A stretch of 64,000 nucleotides of DNA from Cocos nucifera (lineage: Eukaryota > Streptophyta > Magnoliopsida > Arecales > Arecaceae), in the NCBI GenBank assembly GCA_006176705.1, contig QRFJ01000375.1, forward strand, positions 1 to 64,000. The letters are read 5' to 3'. How positions within the stretch are numbered: position 1 is the first letter of the stretch; every line of letters begins with the position of its first letter. The notes below the pieces were generated by a model. It worked only from the letters and a program-made list of their open reading frames with translations. It did no database searches and had not been told where the DNA came from. Both the position numbers and the translations under genes were made by a program. Below, piece by piece: positions 26,230-39,280 of the stretch.

Positions 26230-27095
26230 ATGGCCATTATCCTATCGCTTCGGTAATTATTGGACAATTATAAGTTAATTGGACCAAACTTCGATAGTTG
26301 GTTTCATAATTTGAAGATTATCTTGGAGAATGAATGGATCCTATGCATGTTGATAGATTCGGTATCTAAGGAGCGAGCTTCGAATGCACATGGCATGGTC
26401 TAAGATACTTACCAGAAGTGCCTCAATGATCGAACCACAGTCCATTGCATCATGCTAACAGCTATGAGCAATGAGTTCAGTCGCAGGTTTGAGTCTGCTC
26501 AGCTAGAAGACATACTTTAAGTATTGAATGAGTTTTTTGGTACTCTCGACGATGTTGAGAGGCACAAGACTAGTTATGCCATCTTCAACATCTAGATAAG
26601 GGATGGTGCATCAGTCACTAATCATGTATTGTAAATGATCGAAAAGATTGAGTGCTTGAGCAAGCTCGACTTTTTCTTGCACGAGCAGCTAGGGAAAGAT
26701 GTTATTCTAAACTCTTTACCCAAGTCTTACGTTCCCTTCCTTTCTTATTTTCAAATGACAAAGCTTGAAGTCAACTACTATGGGTTGGTGGGGTTACTTT
26801 AGAACTTTGAGAAGGATCACTAGCTCCATAAGAAGTCAGTAAATGTAGTGGAAGGATCTTTTTCTAGTCCTCATCCCTTTAAGAAAGGGAAGAAGAATAA
26901 GAAGAGGAAGAATAAGAAGGTGCAGATTCATACTAGGACATTAGTGTAAGGTCAGATCAAGAAAACTAAGCCCGATAAGAGTCAAGTGGAGTGCTTCTAT
27001 TGCAAGAAGTAGGGGCATTGGAAGAGGAATTGACCTCAGTACATTGCCTTTCTAGATTCGAACAGGTCAAGAAAAAAGCAAACTATTGCTGGACA
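26230..27095 (+). pseudogene. B gag pseudogene
   Basis: Begins at ATG 26230. The gag signature YKLIGPNFDSWFHNLKIIL follows a stop at codon 9; it corresponds to family A's LTGPNYKDWLRNYKIVL. The zinc knuckle near 26990-27035 is recognisable but broken: a stop replaces one residue and the last Cys codon is TGA. More stops occur throughout. Basic Lys-rich sequence precedes the knuckle, as in family A. Confidence 0.75.
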
Positions 27096-28864
27096 AGGTA
27101 CTTATATGATAACTCCTTATAACTTCTTAATTTGTGATATTACTAACTGGGTATTGGATACCAAAAGTTCTTACCATATTTGCAATTCCTTATAAGATTT
27201 ACAAGTCAGTAGGAGATTTGAACCAGGTGAGAGATTCCTGAACATTGGAGATAAAAGACCAATTCTTCTTCTAGTATTAGAAATCATAAAACTTGTATTT
27301 GTCTCATACTATTATTTTTAGTGATTGTCATTTTTGTCCTAGATTTTTATTGAATATCATTTCTATTGATCTTTCAACCAAAAATAATTATAAAATTTCA
27401 ATAAAGAAGAATTTTCGTGATGCCATTTTAAATGATGTTATAATTTTTTCTTGATATTTGAATAAATTATCATAACCTGTTAATATGGTCTACTCCACTA
27501 AAAAACATCCTAGAATAAATAATATGTCTGATATCTATCTTTGACACTGTAGACTAAGTCACATTAATAAGAACAAAATAAATAGATTGACTTAAGATAG
27601 AATCCTCAAAGTCTGTGATTGTGAATCACTTTCAACCTATGAATTTTATTTTCTTGAAAAAATGATCAAATCATCTTTTATTGAAAAAGGTGAGAGAGCT
27701 ACTAAGCTTTTAGGTCTTGTACGTATTGATGTATGTGGACCTATGAGCATAAGTGCTAAAAATGGATATTTCTACTTCATTACTTTCATAGATGATTTAT
27801 CTAGATATGGGTACATCTATTGGATGAAATACAAGATAGATTCATTTAAAATATTCAAAAGATTTTGCAATGAGATAGAAAAATAAACTAAAAAAAATTT
27901 TAAAATTCTTCAATCTGACTGAGGAGGTGAATATTTTTCTGATGAGTTTCTCACATATCATAGAGAGAATGGAATTCTCTTCCAATGGACTCCTTCAGGG
28001 ATACCATAGTATAATGGTGTGTCTGAAAGGAATCAGACTTTGTTAGACATGATTGAATCTATGATAGATTTTGCTAACTTGCTAATCTTCTTCTGGGGAT
28101 GTGCACTCGAATTGGCTTGTTATTTTTTAAATAGGATTCTAAGTAAGTCTATAGTTAAAACTCCATTTAAGAAATGGATAGGGCATAAGCCAGTACTCTC
28201 ATACCTTATGGTTTCGGGGTGCCCGGCTTATATCAAATATTTAATGATAGATAAGCTTGGACCTAGGTCTAATAAGTGCACTTTCATAGGGTATCCAAAA
28301 GAAACTAAAGGATATTATTTCTACCTAGCTTATGAACAAAAGATGTTCGTCAGTCTTAAGGCAATATTTTTAGAAAAGAAATTTCTTGGTGAAGAAATTA
28401 TTGCCTCTAAAATCGAATTTGAGAAAGTTTGATAGATCAAAAAATTGATATAATTAGCTAAACCTGAACTGGATTTGATTCAAATCTAGAGTTCAATATA
28501 CCTACACCCTTAAGGCGATCCGGTAGAGTATAACATCAACTAGGTAGATACTATGGTTTCTTGATGTGGGATGCTGATCCCATCGGACTTGATGAGAATG
28601 ATGAGGATCCAATCACCTATGTGGATGCAATGCAGAGATCCGATTCTGAGAAATAGCTTGAGATCATGAAATTCGAAATAGAGTCCATAAAGATCAATGA
28701 TGTATGTATATTAGTTAACCAACCTAAAGGGGTTAAATCTACTGGATGTAAATAAATCTTCAAAAAGAAGAGGGGCACAGATGAAAAGATGGAGACTTAT
28801 AAAGCTCATTTGGTTCCCAAGGCGTATCGTCAACGTTATGATTTTGACTATGATGAGATATTTT
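27096..28864 (+). pseudogene. B pol pseudogene, first part (protease, integrase, start of RT)
   Basis: The protease region near 27150 reads WVLDTKSS where DSGSS is expected. The integrase has a long readable stretch with RIDVCGPM, FIDDLSRYGYIYW (27710-27880), then SDxGGEY and NGVSERNQTLLDM (27900-28060), and a C-terminal block to 28430 ending FEKV. The RT start (about 28600-28864) contains TGCK and YDYDEIF-like motifs and is cut by A4 after GATATTTT. Multiple stops. Confidence 0.8.
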
Positions 28865-31130
28865 TGAAGGGAAATCCTGATTTCCCGATCCAGGTTCGTC
28901 CAGATCTGATTAGATCAAGAGATATATTTCAAAAATTTTCTCTTAATCTCAATCAGATCTTGATATATTTTAGATCTGATTCTTATTATTTTAATAAATA
29001 AAATAAAACAAGATAAATTAAATTAAATTCAATTTACCTGATTTGGGTAATCCTATTACCCTATAGATGATCCTGATTGCAGCAAAGGTTCTGGATCTTA
29101 GCCACGCAAGCGCCTGGCCTCTACCGGTATCCACTCGGGTTGGATCTGGAGATCCTCTTCTTCTCTATCACACCTCCAAAAATCAGATCTGGATCTGATC
29201 TAGAGGATCTTCAAAACTCTTTTGAAGATCTGCAGTCGTCCTTTTGCAGCAGCGCAGCCTTCTTGCTTTTGATCGTCTTTCCTTGATCTAAATCGCACCA
29301 ACCTAAATCCAAAACACTTTTGGACGTGGAGAGCAAGGGGAGAAGAGACTATGGCGTGGAGAAGGAGGGGAGAGGCAGCCTTGGGGCATGTCTAATAGCA
29401 TTAGAATTAGGGTTGGGCGCAGGGTCTTATTTATAGACCTCTTGTGATCCAACTCCTCTTCCTCTCAACCAATCACAACCCTTTGTGAAATCAGATCTAA
29501 ATCTGATTGGTTGGAATAGAGACCCCTGGATTCCTCCTTAGAGGGCGCCTAAGACCAGTCAAACTGGATTCTTAGTAGAACTCTGATTGGAATCCAAAAG
29601 GGAGGTGGAGTCCTTGTCCAACAAGGACTCCTAGGCGCCTCCTACTTGGGCTCACGCCACCCTTGGCGTGCGCCCTTCTCCTTGCCAGGTTCTGCAGGGG
29701 GACAGGCCCCCACCAGCTCTCCAATAGGTGCATGACATGTGGTCAAAAGTCAAAGGGTCAATGGTCAACGTTTGACCAGTCAAAGGTAGACTTTTGACCA
29801 AAGTCAAAGAACAAGAAATGGCAGGTGACCAAAAATGGCAGGTAATGTCTTATAAAATAAGATAACCTATTCTGACTTGAACAACCTCCAGTCAGACCAT
29901 ATGAAGGCCTCTAATTGAGCACAAACTTCTTTGGCTCAGACAGGACAACTTATTTATGATAGTAAAAGAAGAACGTTAGGTTCAATCGAGTGCTAGCATG
30001 ATTTCCTTGAACCTAATTGAATATCATTCAGATCAATTGAACTAGATCAGTTCAATTGATGATCACCAGATTCAAACCCTTGTTTGTGTGACCCAGTTAG
30101 GTTCAGTTCTGTATGGTAATGGGATATGTCATGATCTCTATCATAGACATCATCGAAACTCCTTTCGATGGATCAGAACTCTTCTGATTCGAACAGCTAG
30201 AATGATCGATCATCTAAATCATTCTAATTGCTCCCAAAATCCACCAGTGACACCTAGCAGTATATGGTGGCAACCCATCAGAGCTGAATGCGAACCTCTT
30301 GGTGCAGCTACCTGTGTGATTAAGTTCTTCTATCTTGAGCCCCGATCAGATTAGGGTTAAGGTGAACTCATCAAATCCTAGTCTCTGTCATATGATGTAA
30401 TCATTCGATTCGAGTCCAATATGAAAATCTAAATAGAAACTCTTTCTATTATTTCACTCTACCATGGCCATGGATTTCTGGACTTGATTCTCATGATCAT
30501 CATAGGGCTACTCCTCTACCACCGAGGTAGATAGATTCCATCTTGATGCAATCCAGTTCCTACAATGAACATGCTATAGCCAACATACACCTCAGGGTTC
30601 CATATGGCTAGGAGACCGAGTAATGGTGTAGTCAAACTATAACACCCTCAAGGTGAACTGCCGATGCATCTCAGGTCAAAGAATCAGACACACTACTGCA
30701 GCATCGAGTCAGTCATTGACGAGAAGGTAGACTTCCTAATGACTACTCGAGGTGGTCACGCTCAGTGCCCTCGTTCTCTAATGAGTACCTGTACTCTCGC
30801 TCCGGTGTCTCCACACCGTAGACTCAAGACTCATCTACTAAAGAGAAGTGATCGTACACCAACCTTCCAGATCAATCACCATCCTCGTGATGATCCTATG
30901 GTCAGGAGCTGTTTATGAGTTAATAATGATTATTCATGTCTTAAATTTTCAACTCTTGAAAATATGAATTATCATTACCATTAACTCAAAGGATGTATCA
31001 CAGACACTAAATACACATGTGATAGAAAATAACCCATTTCATTAATTATAGTCAAAATTATAATTTTGCCTCCTAGAAGTGTATTACAAGTGTCAGCCAA
31101 TTTTGGCTTCTAGGGCACATATATCTAACA
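28865..31130 (-). repeat. A4 3' LTR
   Basis: 2266 bases, starting TGTTAGATAT on the minus strand at 31130 and ending CCCTTCA at 28865. A W-box-like cluster lies near 29738-29808. Confidence 0.9.
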
Positions 31131-31141
31131 ATCTCCCACTT
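31131..31141 (-). promoter_or_regulatory. A4 polypurine tract
   Basis: Minus-strand AAGTGGGAGAT directly before the 3' LTR. Confidence 0.85.
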
Positions 31142-31144
31142 GTC

Positions 31145-34100
31145 CTAAAGCCAATTGGCTACAAGTCTAAGTCCCATCTTCTCAAGGTGGGCTTCGATCT
31201 TCTGCTGGCCCAACGGCTTTGTAAGTGGGTCTGCCACATTATCTATGGAGTTGACTCTCTTGACCTCAACGTAACCTTTCTCAAGGTAATCGCGGATGAG
31301 ATGATATCGCCGCTCAATGTGCTTGGACTTCTGGTGAGACCTCGGCTCCTTAGCAAGGGCTATGGCGCCATTGTTGTCGCAGTAAAGAGGAATGGCATCT
31401 GATGACATTACTCCAATTTCTGCAGCAAACTTCTTGTACCAGAATGCTTCCTTTGCAGCCTCTGATGCAGCTATATATTCTGCTTCCATGGTGGAATCTG
31501 CTATCACAGTTTGCTTGGAACTCTTCCAGCTGACAGCTCCACCATTGCACACAAACAGACTTCTAGATGTCGACTTTCGATCATCTATATCAGACATGAA
31601 GTCCGAGTCTGTGTATCCTTGAACTTGGAGTTCTCCATTACCAAAGACCAACATCATATCCTTAGTTCTTCTCAAGTACTTAAGGATACATTTCACAGAA
31701 GTCCAGTATTCTTCACCTGGATTTGACTGATATCTGCTTGTGACACTCACAGCATGGGCTATATCAGGTCGTGTACATAGCATGGCATACATGAGGCTCC
31801 CTATTGCAGAAGCATAAGGGATCTTGCTCATGCGTTCTATTTCCTCAGGTGTGCTGGGGCACATCTTCTTGGAAAGATGAATACCATGTCTGAAGGGTAT
31901 TAATCCCCTCTTAGAGTTTTCCATACTAAACCTCTTTAGTACTTCCTCTATGTACATTTTCTGTGAAAGTCCTAGCATCCTATTCGGTCTATCCCTATAG
32001 ACCTTAATTCCTAGAATAAAGGATGCTTCACCTAGGTCTTTCATGGAGAATTCCTTAGACAACCACATCTTGACTGATGCCAACATGGGAATATCATTCC
32101 CAATAAGGAGGATGTCATCCACGTACAATACGAGGAAGACAACAGCGCTCCCACTGACCCTTTTGAAAACATATGGTTCCTCTTCATTTTTGATGAAACC
32201 AAACTTTTTGATCACATCATTGAAATGAGTGTTCCAGCTCCGAGATGCTTGCTTAAGTCCATATATGGACCTTTGCAGCTTGCAAACCTTGTGATCAGTA
32301 TCACTGGATGTGAAACCTAGCGGCTGTTCCATATAGATATCTTCCTCAAGATATCCATTTAGGAATGCCGTTTTCACGTCCATTTGCCATATTTCATAAT
32401 CGAAATAGGCTGCAACGGCAAGCAATGTGCGGATGGATTTTAGCATAGCTACCAGGGAAAAAGGTATCCTGATAGTCAATGCCTTCACGTTGACTATAAC
32501 CTTTTGCCACCAGTCTAGCCTTGAATGTCTCCACATTCCCATCTGCACCAATCTTTCTCTTGAAGATCCATTTACACCCAATAGGTACTATACCTTCTGG
32601 TGGATCTACCAAGGTCCAGACTTGGTTTGAGTGCATCGAGTCGATCTCTGACTTCATTGCCTCAAGCCATTTCTCGGAGTCGATATCTGATATCGCCTCG
32701 TTGTAGGTTTTGGGATCATCTCCATGAGCACCATTACCTACGAGGAACATTTCCTCTATATCCTCTGAAATAATACCTAAGTATCTTTCAAGGGGACGGA
32801 AAACTCTTTCCGATCTACGAGGTGGAGGAGGTAGTGTTCTTATTGGCTCAACCTGATTTGGTTCCACTTGGTCCTTAGCTCGTTCTGCTTGCGAGACTTT
32901 CTCATCAAGCTTAATCTGCTTTCCAATGCCACTATCTTGAATAAACTATTTTTCAAGAAATATGGCATGTCGACTCACAATCACATTATGGTCTTCTGGA
33001 ATGTAGAAATAGTATCCTAATGACTCTTTAGGATATCCTATGAATCGAGCTCTAAAGGACCTAAACTCTAACTTATCCGCTTGTTGTCTTTTGACATAAG
33101 CCGGACAACCCCAAATTCTGAGATGACTCAGACTTGGTTTCTTACCGTGCCATATCTCATACGGTGTGGTAGGAACGGTTTTAGAGGGAACCCTATTCAG
33201 TAAATAGATTGAAGTTAACAATGAGTGTCCCCAAAGGAAATCAGGGAGGTCTGTGAAGCTCATCATGGATCGAACCATATCCAATAGAGTCCGATTTCTC
33301 CGTTCTGAAACCCCATTGAGTTGAGGTGTTCCTGGTGGAGTCCATTGAGAGACTATGCCATTTTCCTTAAGATAGTCTAGGAATTCCCGACTAAGGTATT
33401 CACCTCCTCGATCTGATCGAAGAACCTTAATGGGTTTTCCAATTTGTTTTTCTACTTCATGTCTGAATTCTTTGAACTTTTCAAAGGCTTCAGACTTGTG
33501 TCTCATAAGATACACATACCCATACCTAGACAGATCATCGGTAAAGGTAATGAAGTAGACAAAATTGCCTCTAGCCGGCACATCGAATGGGCCGCACACA
33601 TCAGTATGTACTAGGGCAAGGAGATCTGTGGCCCTCTCCCTATGTCCAACAAAAGGGAGTTTAGTCATTTTGCCTTGAAGACAAGATTCACAAGTTGGAT
33701 ATGACTCAAAAGTCAATGGACTCAATAGCCCATTTTTCTCCAATTTGTTAATCCTATCTTCTGCTATATGACCTAATCTCAGGTGCCATAGATATCTGTC
33801 GTTTGGACTATCCCTAGGTCATTTGGCATTCACGTTTTGCTCGATAGTTAAAACAGGTACATCAATATGCAACTGATAAAGACCATTAACAAGGAAACCA
33901 TTTGCAATTTTATTTCTTTCATAAAGAATGTTACAATGGTCCTTAAAGAAGGTGATCACATAACCTTCTTGTGCTAAGCATGAAACAGAAATCAAATTCC
34001 TGCTAGCTGCAGGCACATAATAATAGTCTTTTAAAGCTAAGTCTAAACCAGATGGTAATCGCAGAGGGTATGTTCCCACGGCTACTGCAGCAACTCTTGC

Positions 34101-35090
34101 TCCATTACCGACGCGTAGGATCATGTCTCCATCCCTCAGCCTCCTGCTATCCTCAAGACCCTGCATAGAAGTGCACAGATGAGCACTAGAACCAGAGTCA
34201 AGCACCCAACTGGATGCAGAAGAAACCGTAAGGTTAGACTCAATAACGAGCATACCTCCAGAAGGACCTTCCTTCTTGTTCTTCAGGGTGGCCAGGTAAG
34301 TAGGGTAGTTCCGCTTCCAATGGCCGTCGCTGTTGCAATGGAAACACTTTCCTTTGCCATCGACCTTCTTCTTCGGTTCTGCCTTCTTCTTCTTTGATCC
34401 TTCTACCTTTTGCTTTTTCACAGACTTCTTTTTCTTTCCATAAGACTTTTTTTTGGAAGAAGTCCGTTCCATAGCAAGAACTGAGCCTTTAGAACCTTTC
34501 ATAGAAAGCTCAGCGGTAACCAGCATATTCATCAACTCGGCCAAGGAATTTTGAAGTTTATGCATGTGGTAATTCATGATGAATTGCCCATATGCATCAG
34601 TCAAGGATTGCAGAATAATATCGTTCTGCAGATCCAAGTCCAACTTCACACCGAGCTTCTCAAGCTCTTCCATGTCCTTGATCATTGTCAGACAGTGATC
34701 TTGGACTGACTGCCCATCACGCATCTTAGCCTTAAAAAGTCATTTCGTGACTTGATATTTGGCTGCGCGACTCTGTTCACCAAACATCTCCTGCAGGTGA
34801 GCCAACATTTGGCGAGCAGTCCCGATATCTTCATGTTGGCGCTGGAGCTCATCAGACATCGAGCCCAACATGTAGTATCTGGCCTTATTATCTTCGTCAA
34901 TCCATTTTTCCAGAGACGTTCTCTGTTCAACAGATGGACGGGCTGGTAAGGTGGGAGGGTCCTGGTCCAAAACATGTGTTAACTTCTCTGAACCCAAAAC
35001 AATTTTGTAGTTCCTGAGCCAATCTTTATAATTGGGTCCAGTCAGTCTATGTGTGTCTAGGATACGTGCCAGTGGGTTGGACGCAGACAT
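31145..35090 (-). pseudogene. A4 gag-pol, nearly intact pseudogene
   Basis: Best preserved polyprotein in the window. Gag starts at the ATG complementary to 35088-35090 (MSASNPLARIL) and meets TGA at 34740-34742. The next frame block (34737-33819) has the CCHC knuckle CFHCNSDGHWKRNY (last Cys changed to Tyr) and the protease DSGSS, and ends at a TGA not found in A3. Integrase (33816-32946) has the zinc-domain Cys pair, VHTDVCGPF, DDLSRYGYVY, NGVSERRNRTLLDM and then the shared TAG at 32946-32948. RT follows, with one extra T near 32455 shifting the frame. The last block (32581-31145, 478 aa) carries DVKTAFLNG, YVDDILLIGND and RNase H with YTDSDFMSD, STMEAEYIAASEAAKE and DPLTKPL. Confidence 0.92.
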
Positions 35091-36946
35091 TTTCCTGTAG
35101 AGAGTCAAAGATTCTAGTTAGATACTGTAATTTTGACTTGACCAATTTGTTTAGAAATTTTATTTTTAAACAAATTAGCTCCCACTATTTTCTCGGATCC
35201 CTACACTCCCTCTGTAGAGATGCGAAAATCTCCGCGATTGATGATTTCTAGTGGGTGGTGCGGTCTCACCAACTGACTCATCACCTCACCTAACAGTTAT
35301 TGGTGATGGGTTAGCCAATGAGTGAACAACTCTTGTTCAATGATTCTCTAATCATGGTGCACCCAAACTTGGTCTCTAATTCATGAATCTCACCGTATCC
35401 AGAATATTGATCCACTCCTTAGTTAAGTCAGACCCACCATTTGCATAGACTGGGTTCCTAATTGGGTCTCTCACCGTATCCGGAATATTGAGCCCAACTC
35501 ATCCTCCAGCCCATAGCATCCAATGCCTAATAGACATGGTTGCATCTTCCCGGTGCAACTGAGCCACTGTATCCAGCCAAGAACAATCAACCCCGGGAAG
35601 GGCCCGCACGTCTACAATGGTGGAAGACCTCAGACTTAATCTTTTCTTAGGGAGAATTGATTCAGGTCTCATTAAACTAGACTTGGCTTAGTCATAACAA
35701 TTATGACTAACCTAGTGGCATGGGTCAGCTCGGATTATTGACCACCTCAGATCAGAACTGTGTCAACAGATATGGCCAGGTAAGTGAGACCGGTGGAAGG
35801 AATATGCCGTTAACTCGCACAAGAACGCATTCAGGTCGAGTAGCTTCCAATTAAAAACCAGTCGGTCGTCTGTGCCAAACTTACCTTAGACACCAAATTG
35901 TTGAGTCAGAACCAATTGGGTTAGCCTACAATCCAGACTCTAACCTCTGAGCCTAATTAGGTCTTGCTTGATCGTGACTCGATCTTGACCCAGACTTAAT
36001 CCTATTAGGCTGGTCAATTTAAGCATTGTTGATCCCATCTAACCAACTCTTGATTCGGTTTGATCAACCGCTTAGACCTAATTGAGCTACCCAAGCCCGA
36101 ACCCAGTATTATGAATATGTCTTAGATCTGAAATTCTCAATTTTAGACCTAATTGATATTCCATAAACTTAATTCTTAATTAAGTTGGGTTCATAAACAA
36201 AATATGCACAATAAATCCTAGGGTTTCAGGATCTAGGATTTTGCAGAAAGTAAGTTTTGGGTTTCTGATTAAGGACGAACACGTAGCACCCCTACACGTC
36301 ATAAGAACACCCCATCGAATGGGAAGAGAGGGCCTTTAAACCCTTCTTCATTCTTATGACCGGACGGCCAAGAGGAACGCCTTAATCAGGAACATGTAAA
36401 TCTACAAAACTGTTATAGATCTATATCATATATCTCATATACAAATTAGATCTAATCATGGCATATTTTGCATACATCTCATGTATCATAATCATGCATG
36501 TTTTCAGATCTAAATTATCACATAATAATCTAAAAGATTAGATTTAAATTGATCTAATCAAAATAAATTCTAATCTAGATAATTATGTAGAACTATTCTA
36601 CAATTAGTCTAGTCATGCATCTATCATATCTCATATGATATTTAAAATTAAATAATTTTTATTTACTGTTTATCAGATGTTATTATAACACTTATAATAT
36701 CAAAAAATAGTAAATAAGAAGATCTAAAATATGATTTAATCAGATTAAATCAAAGACATGCAAAACTATTCTATAGAACTATTCTATTCTAGAACTAGTC
36801 ATGCATATCTTCATGTTCTTAGATCCAAATCATTTAATTTTAATTTTTTTGATTTCAGATCTGATCACATCTCATGTGACATCTGAAATCACTTTATTTT
36901 CTAATTAAAATAAAATTAAAATCAGATCTAAACAATTTAGAACCAT
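35091..36946 (-). other. A4 untranslated leader with candidate intron
   Basis: Same design as in A2 and A3. The two-stem inverted repeat has outer arms 36265-36274 and 36380-36389 and inner arms 36299-36308 and 36351-36360. On the minus strand the donor AAG|GTAAGT puts the first intron base at 35884; the acceptor CTCTCTACAG puts the last at 35095, so the implied intron is 790 bases. The gag ATG follows five bases later. Confidence 0.75.
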
Positions 36947-36959
36947 GGCTCTGATACCA
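36947..36959 (-). promoter_or_regulatory. A4 primer binding site
   Basis: Minus-strand TGGTATCAGAGCC, initiator Met-tRNA type, two bases from the LTR end. Confidence 0.9.
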
Positions 36960-36961
36960 GT

Positions 36962-39275
36962 TGAAGGGAAATCCTGATTTCTCGGTCCAGGTTCGTCCAG
37001 ATCTGATTAGATCAAGAGATATATTTCAAAAATTTTTCTCTTGATCTCAATCAGATCTTGATATGTTTTAGATCTAATTCTTATTATTTTAATAAATAAA
37101 ATAAAATAAGATAAATTAAATCAAATTTAATTTACCTGATTTGGGTAATCCTATTACCCTGTGGATGATCCTGATTGCAGCGGAAGGTTCTGGATCTTAG
37201 CCACGCAAGCGCCTGGCCTCTACCGGTATCCACTCGGGTTGGATCTGGAGATCCTCTTCTTCTCTATCACACCTCCAAAAATCAGATCTGGATCTGATCT
37301 GGAGGATCTTCAAAACTCTTTTGAAGATCTGCAGTCGTCCTTTTGCAGCAGCGCAGCCTTCTTGCTTTTGATCGCCTTTCCTTGAATCTGAATCGCACCA
37401 ACCTAAATCCAAAACACTTTTGGACGTGGAGAGCAAGGGGAGAAGAGACTATGGAATGGAGAAGGAGGGGAGAGGCAGCCTTGGGGCGTGTCTAATAGCA
37501 TTAGAATTAGGGTTGGGCGCAGGGTCTTATTTATAGACCTCTTGTGATCCAACTCCTCTTCCTCTCAACCAATCACAACCCTTTGTGAAATCAGATCTAA
37601 ATCTGATTGGTTGGAATAGAGACCCCTGGATTCCTCCTTAGAGGGCACCTAAGACCAGTTTAAACTGAAGTACTCTGATTGGAATCTTAGTAGTAGAACT
37701 CTGATTGGAATCCAAAAGGGAGGTCCAACAAGGAGTCTTGTCCAACAAGGACTCCTAGGCGCCTCCTACTTGGGCTCACGCCACCCTTGGCGTGCGCCCT
37801 TCTCCTTGCGTGCGCCCTTCTCCTTGCCAGGTTCTGGCAGGGGGACAGGCCCCCACCAGCTCTCCAATAGGTGCATGACATGTGGTCAAAAGTCAAAGGG
37901 TCAATGGTCAACGTTTGACCAGTCAAAGGTAGACTTTTGACCAAAGTCAAAGAACAAGAAATGGCAGGTGACCAAAAATGGCAGGTAATGTCTTATAAAT
38001 AAGACAACCTATTTCTGACTTGGACAACCTCCAATCAGACCATATGAAGGCCTCTGATTGAGCACAAACTCCTTTGGCTCAGACAGGACAACTTATTTAT
38101 GATAGTAAAAGAAGAACGTTAGGTTCAATCGAGTGCTAGCACGATTTCCTTGAACCTAATTGAATCTTATTCAGATCAATTGAACTAGATCAGTTCAATT
38201 GATGATCACCAGATTCAAACCCTTGTTTGTGTGACCCAGTTAGGTTCAGTTCTGTATGGTAATGGGATATGTCATGATCTCTATCATAGACATCATCGAA
38301 ACTCCTTTCGATGGATCAGAACTCTTCTGATTCGAACAGCTAGAATGATCGATCATCTAAATCATTCTAATTGCTCCCAAAATCCACCAGTGACACCTAG
38401 CAGTATATGGTGGCAACCCATCAGAGCTGAATGCGAACCTCTTGGTGCAGCTACCTGTGTGATTAAGTTCTTCTATCTTGAGCCCCGATCAGATTAGGGT
38501 TAAGGTGAACTCGTCAAACCCTAGTCTCTGTCATATGATGTAATCATTCGAATTCGAGTCCAATGTGAAAATCTAAATAGAAACTCTTTCTATTATTTCA
38601 CTCTACCATGGCCATGGATTTTTGGACTTGATTCTCATGATCATCATAGGGCTACTCCTCTACCACCGAGGTAGATAGATTCCATCTTGATGCAATCCAG
38701 TTCCTACAATGAACATGCTATAGCCAACATACACCTCAGGATTCCATATGGCTAGGAGACCGAGTAATGGTGTAGTCAAACTATAACACCCTCAAGGTGA
38801 ACTGCCGATGCATCTCAGGTCAAAGAACCAGACACACTACTGCAGCATCGAGTCAGTCATTGACGAGAAGGTAGACTTCCTAATGACTACTCGAGGTGGT
38901 CATGCTCAGTGCCCTCGTTCTCTAACGAGTACCTGTACTCTCACTCCGGTGTCTCCACACCATAGACTCAAGACTCATCTACTAAAGAGAAGCGATCGTA
39001 CACCAACCTTCCGGATCAATCACCATCCTCGTGATGATCCTATGGTCAGGAGCTGTTTATGAGTTAATAATGATTATTCATGTCTTAAATTTTCAACTCT
39101 TGAAAATATGAATTATCATTACCATTAACTCAAAGGATGTATCACAGACACTAAATACACATATGTGATAGAAAATAACCCATTTCATTAATTATAGTCA
39201 AAACTACAATTTTGCCCCTAGAAGTGTATTACAAGTGTCAGCCAATTCTGGCTTCTAGGGCACATATATCTAACA
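36962..39275 (-). repeat. A4 5' LTR
   Basis: 2314 bases. It is longer than the 3' LTR partly through small local duplications near 37670-37830, including an exact 18-base tandem copy (37791-37808 and 37809-37826). The TATA box on the minus strand is TATAAATAA (complement of 37527-37535). A W-box-like cluster lies near 37882-37955. Confidence 0.9.
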
Positions 39276-39280
39276 GTTTT

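Larger units (their letters stand above)
28865..39275 (-). mobile_element. A4: complete young family A Ty1/copia element
   Basis: 10,411-base minus-strand element inside B's RT. 5' LTR 36962-39275, primer site 36947-36959, leader, gag-pol 31145-35090, polypurine tract 31131-31141, 3' LTR 28865-31130. The flanking pentamers are ATTTT (28860-28864) and GTTTT (39276-39280). Removing the element and one pentamer rejoins B's RT reading frame (GATATTTT to CTACTGTG). The LTRs are very similar, so it is young. It is disabled by at least three stops and one frameshift. Confidence 0.92.

Noticed and set aside
31145..32581. 478-codon ORF taken as an intact gene
   Set aside because: It is the RT and RNase H end of A4's polyprotein, separated from gag and integrase by stops and a frameshift. 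It has no start of its own.
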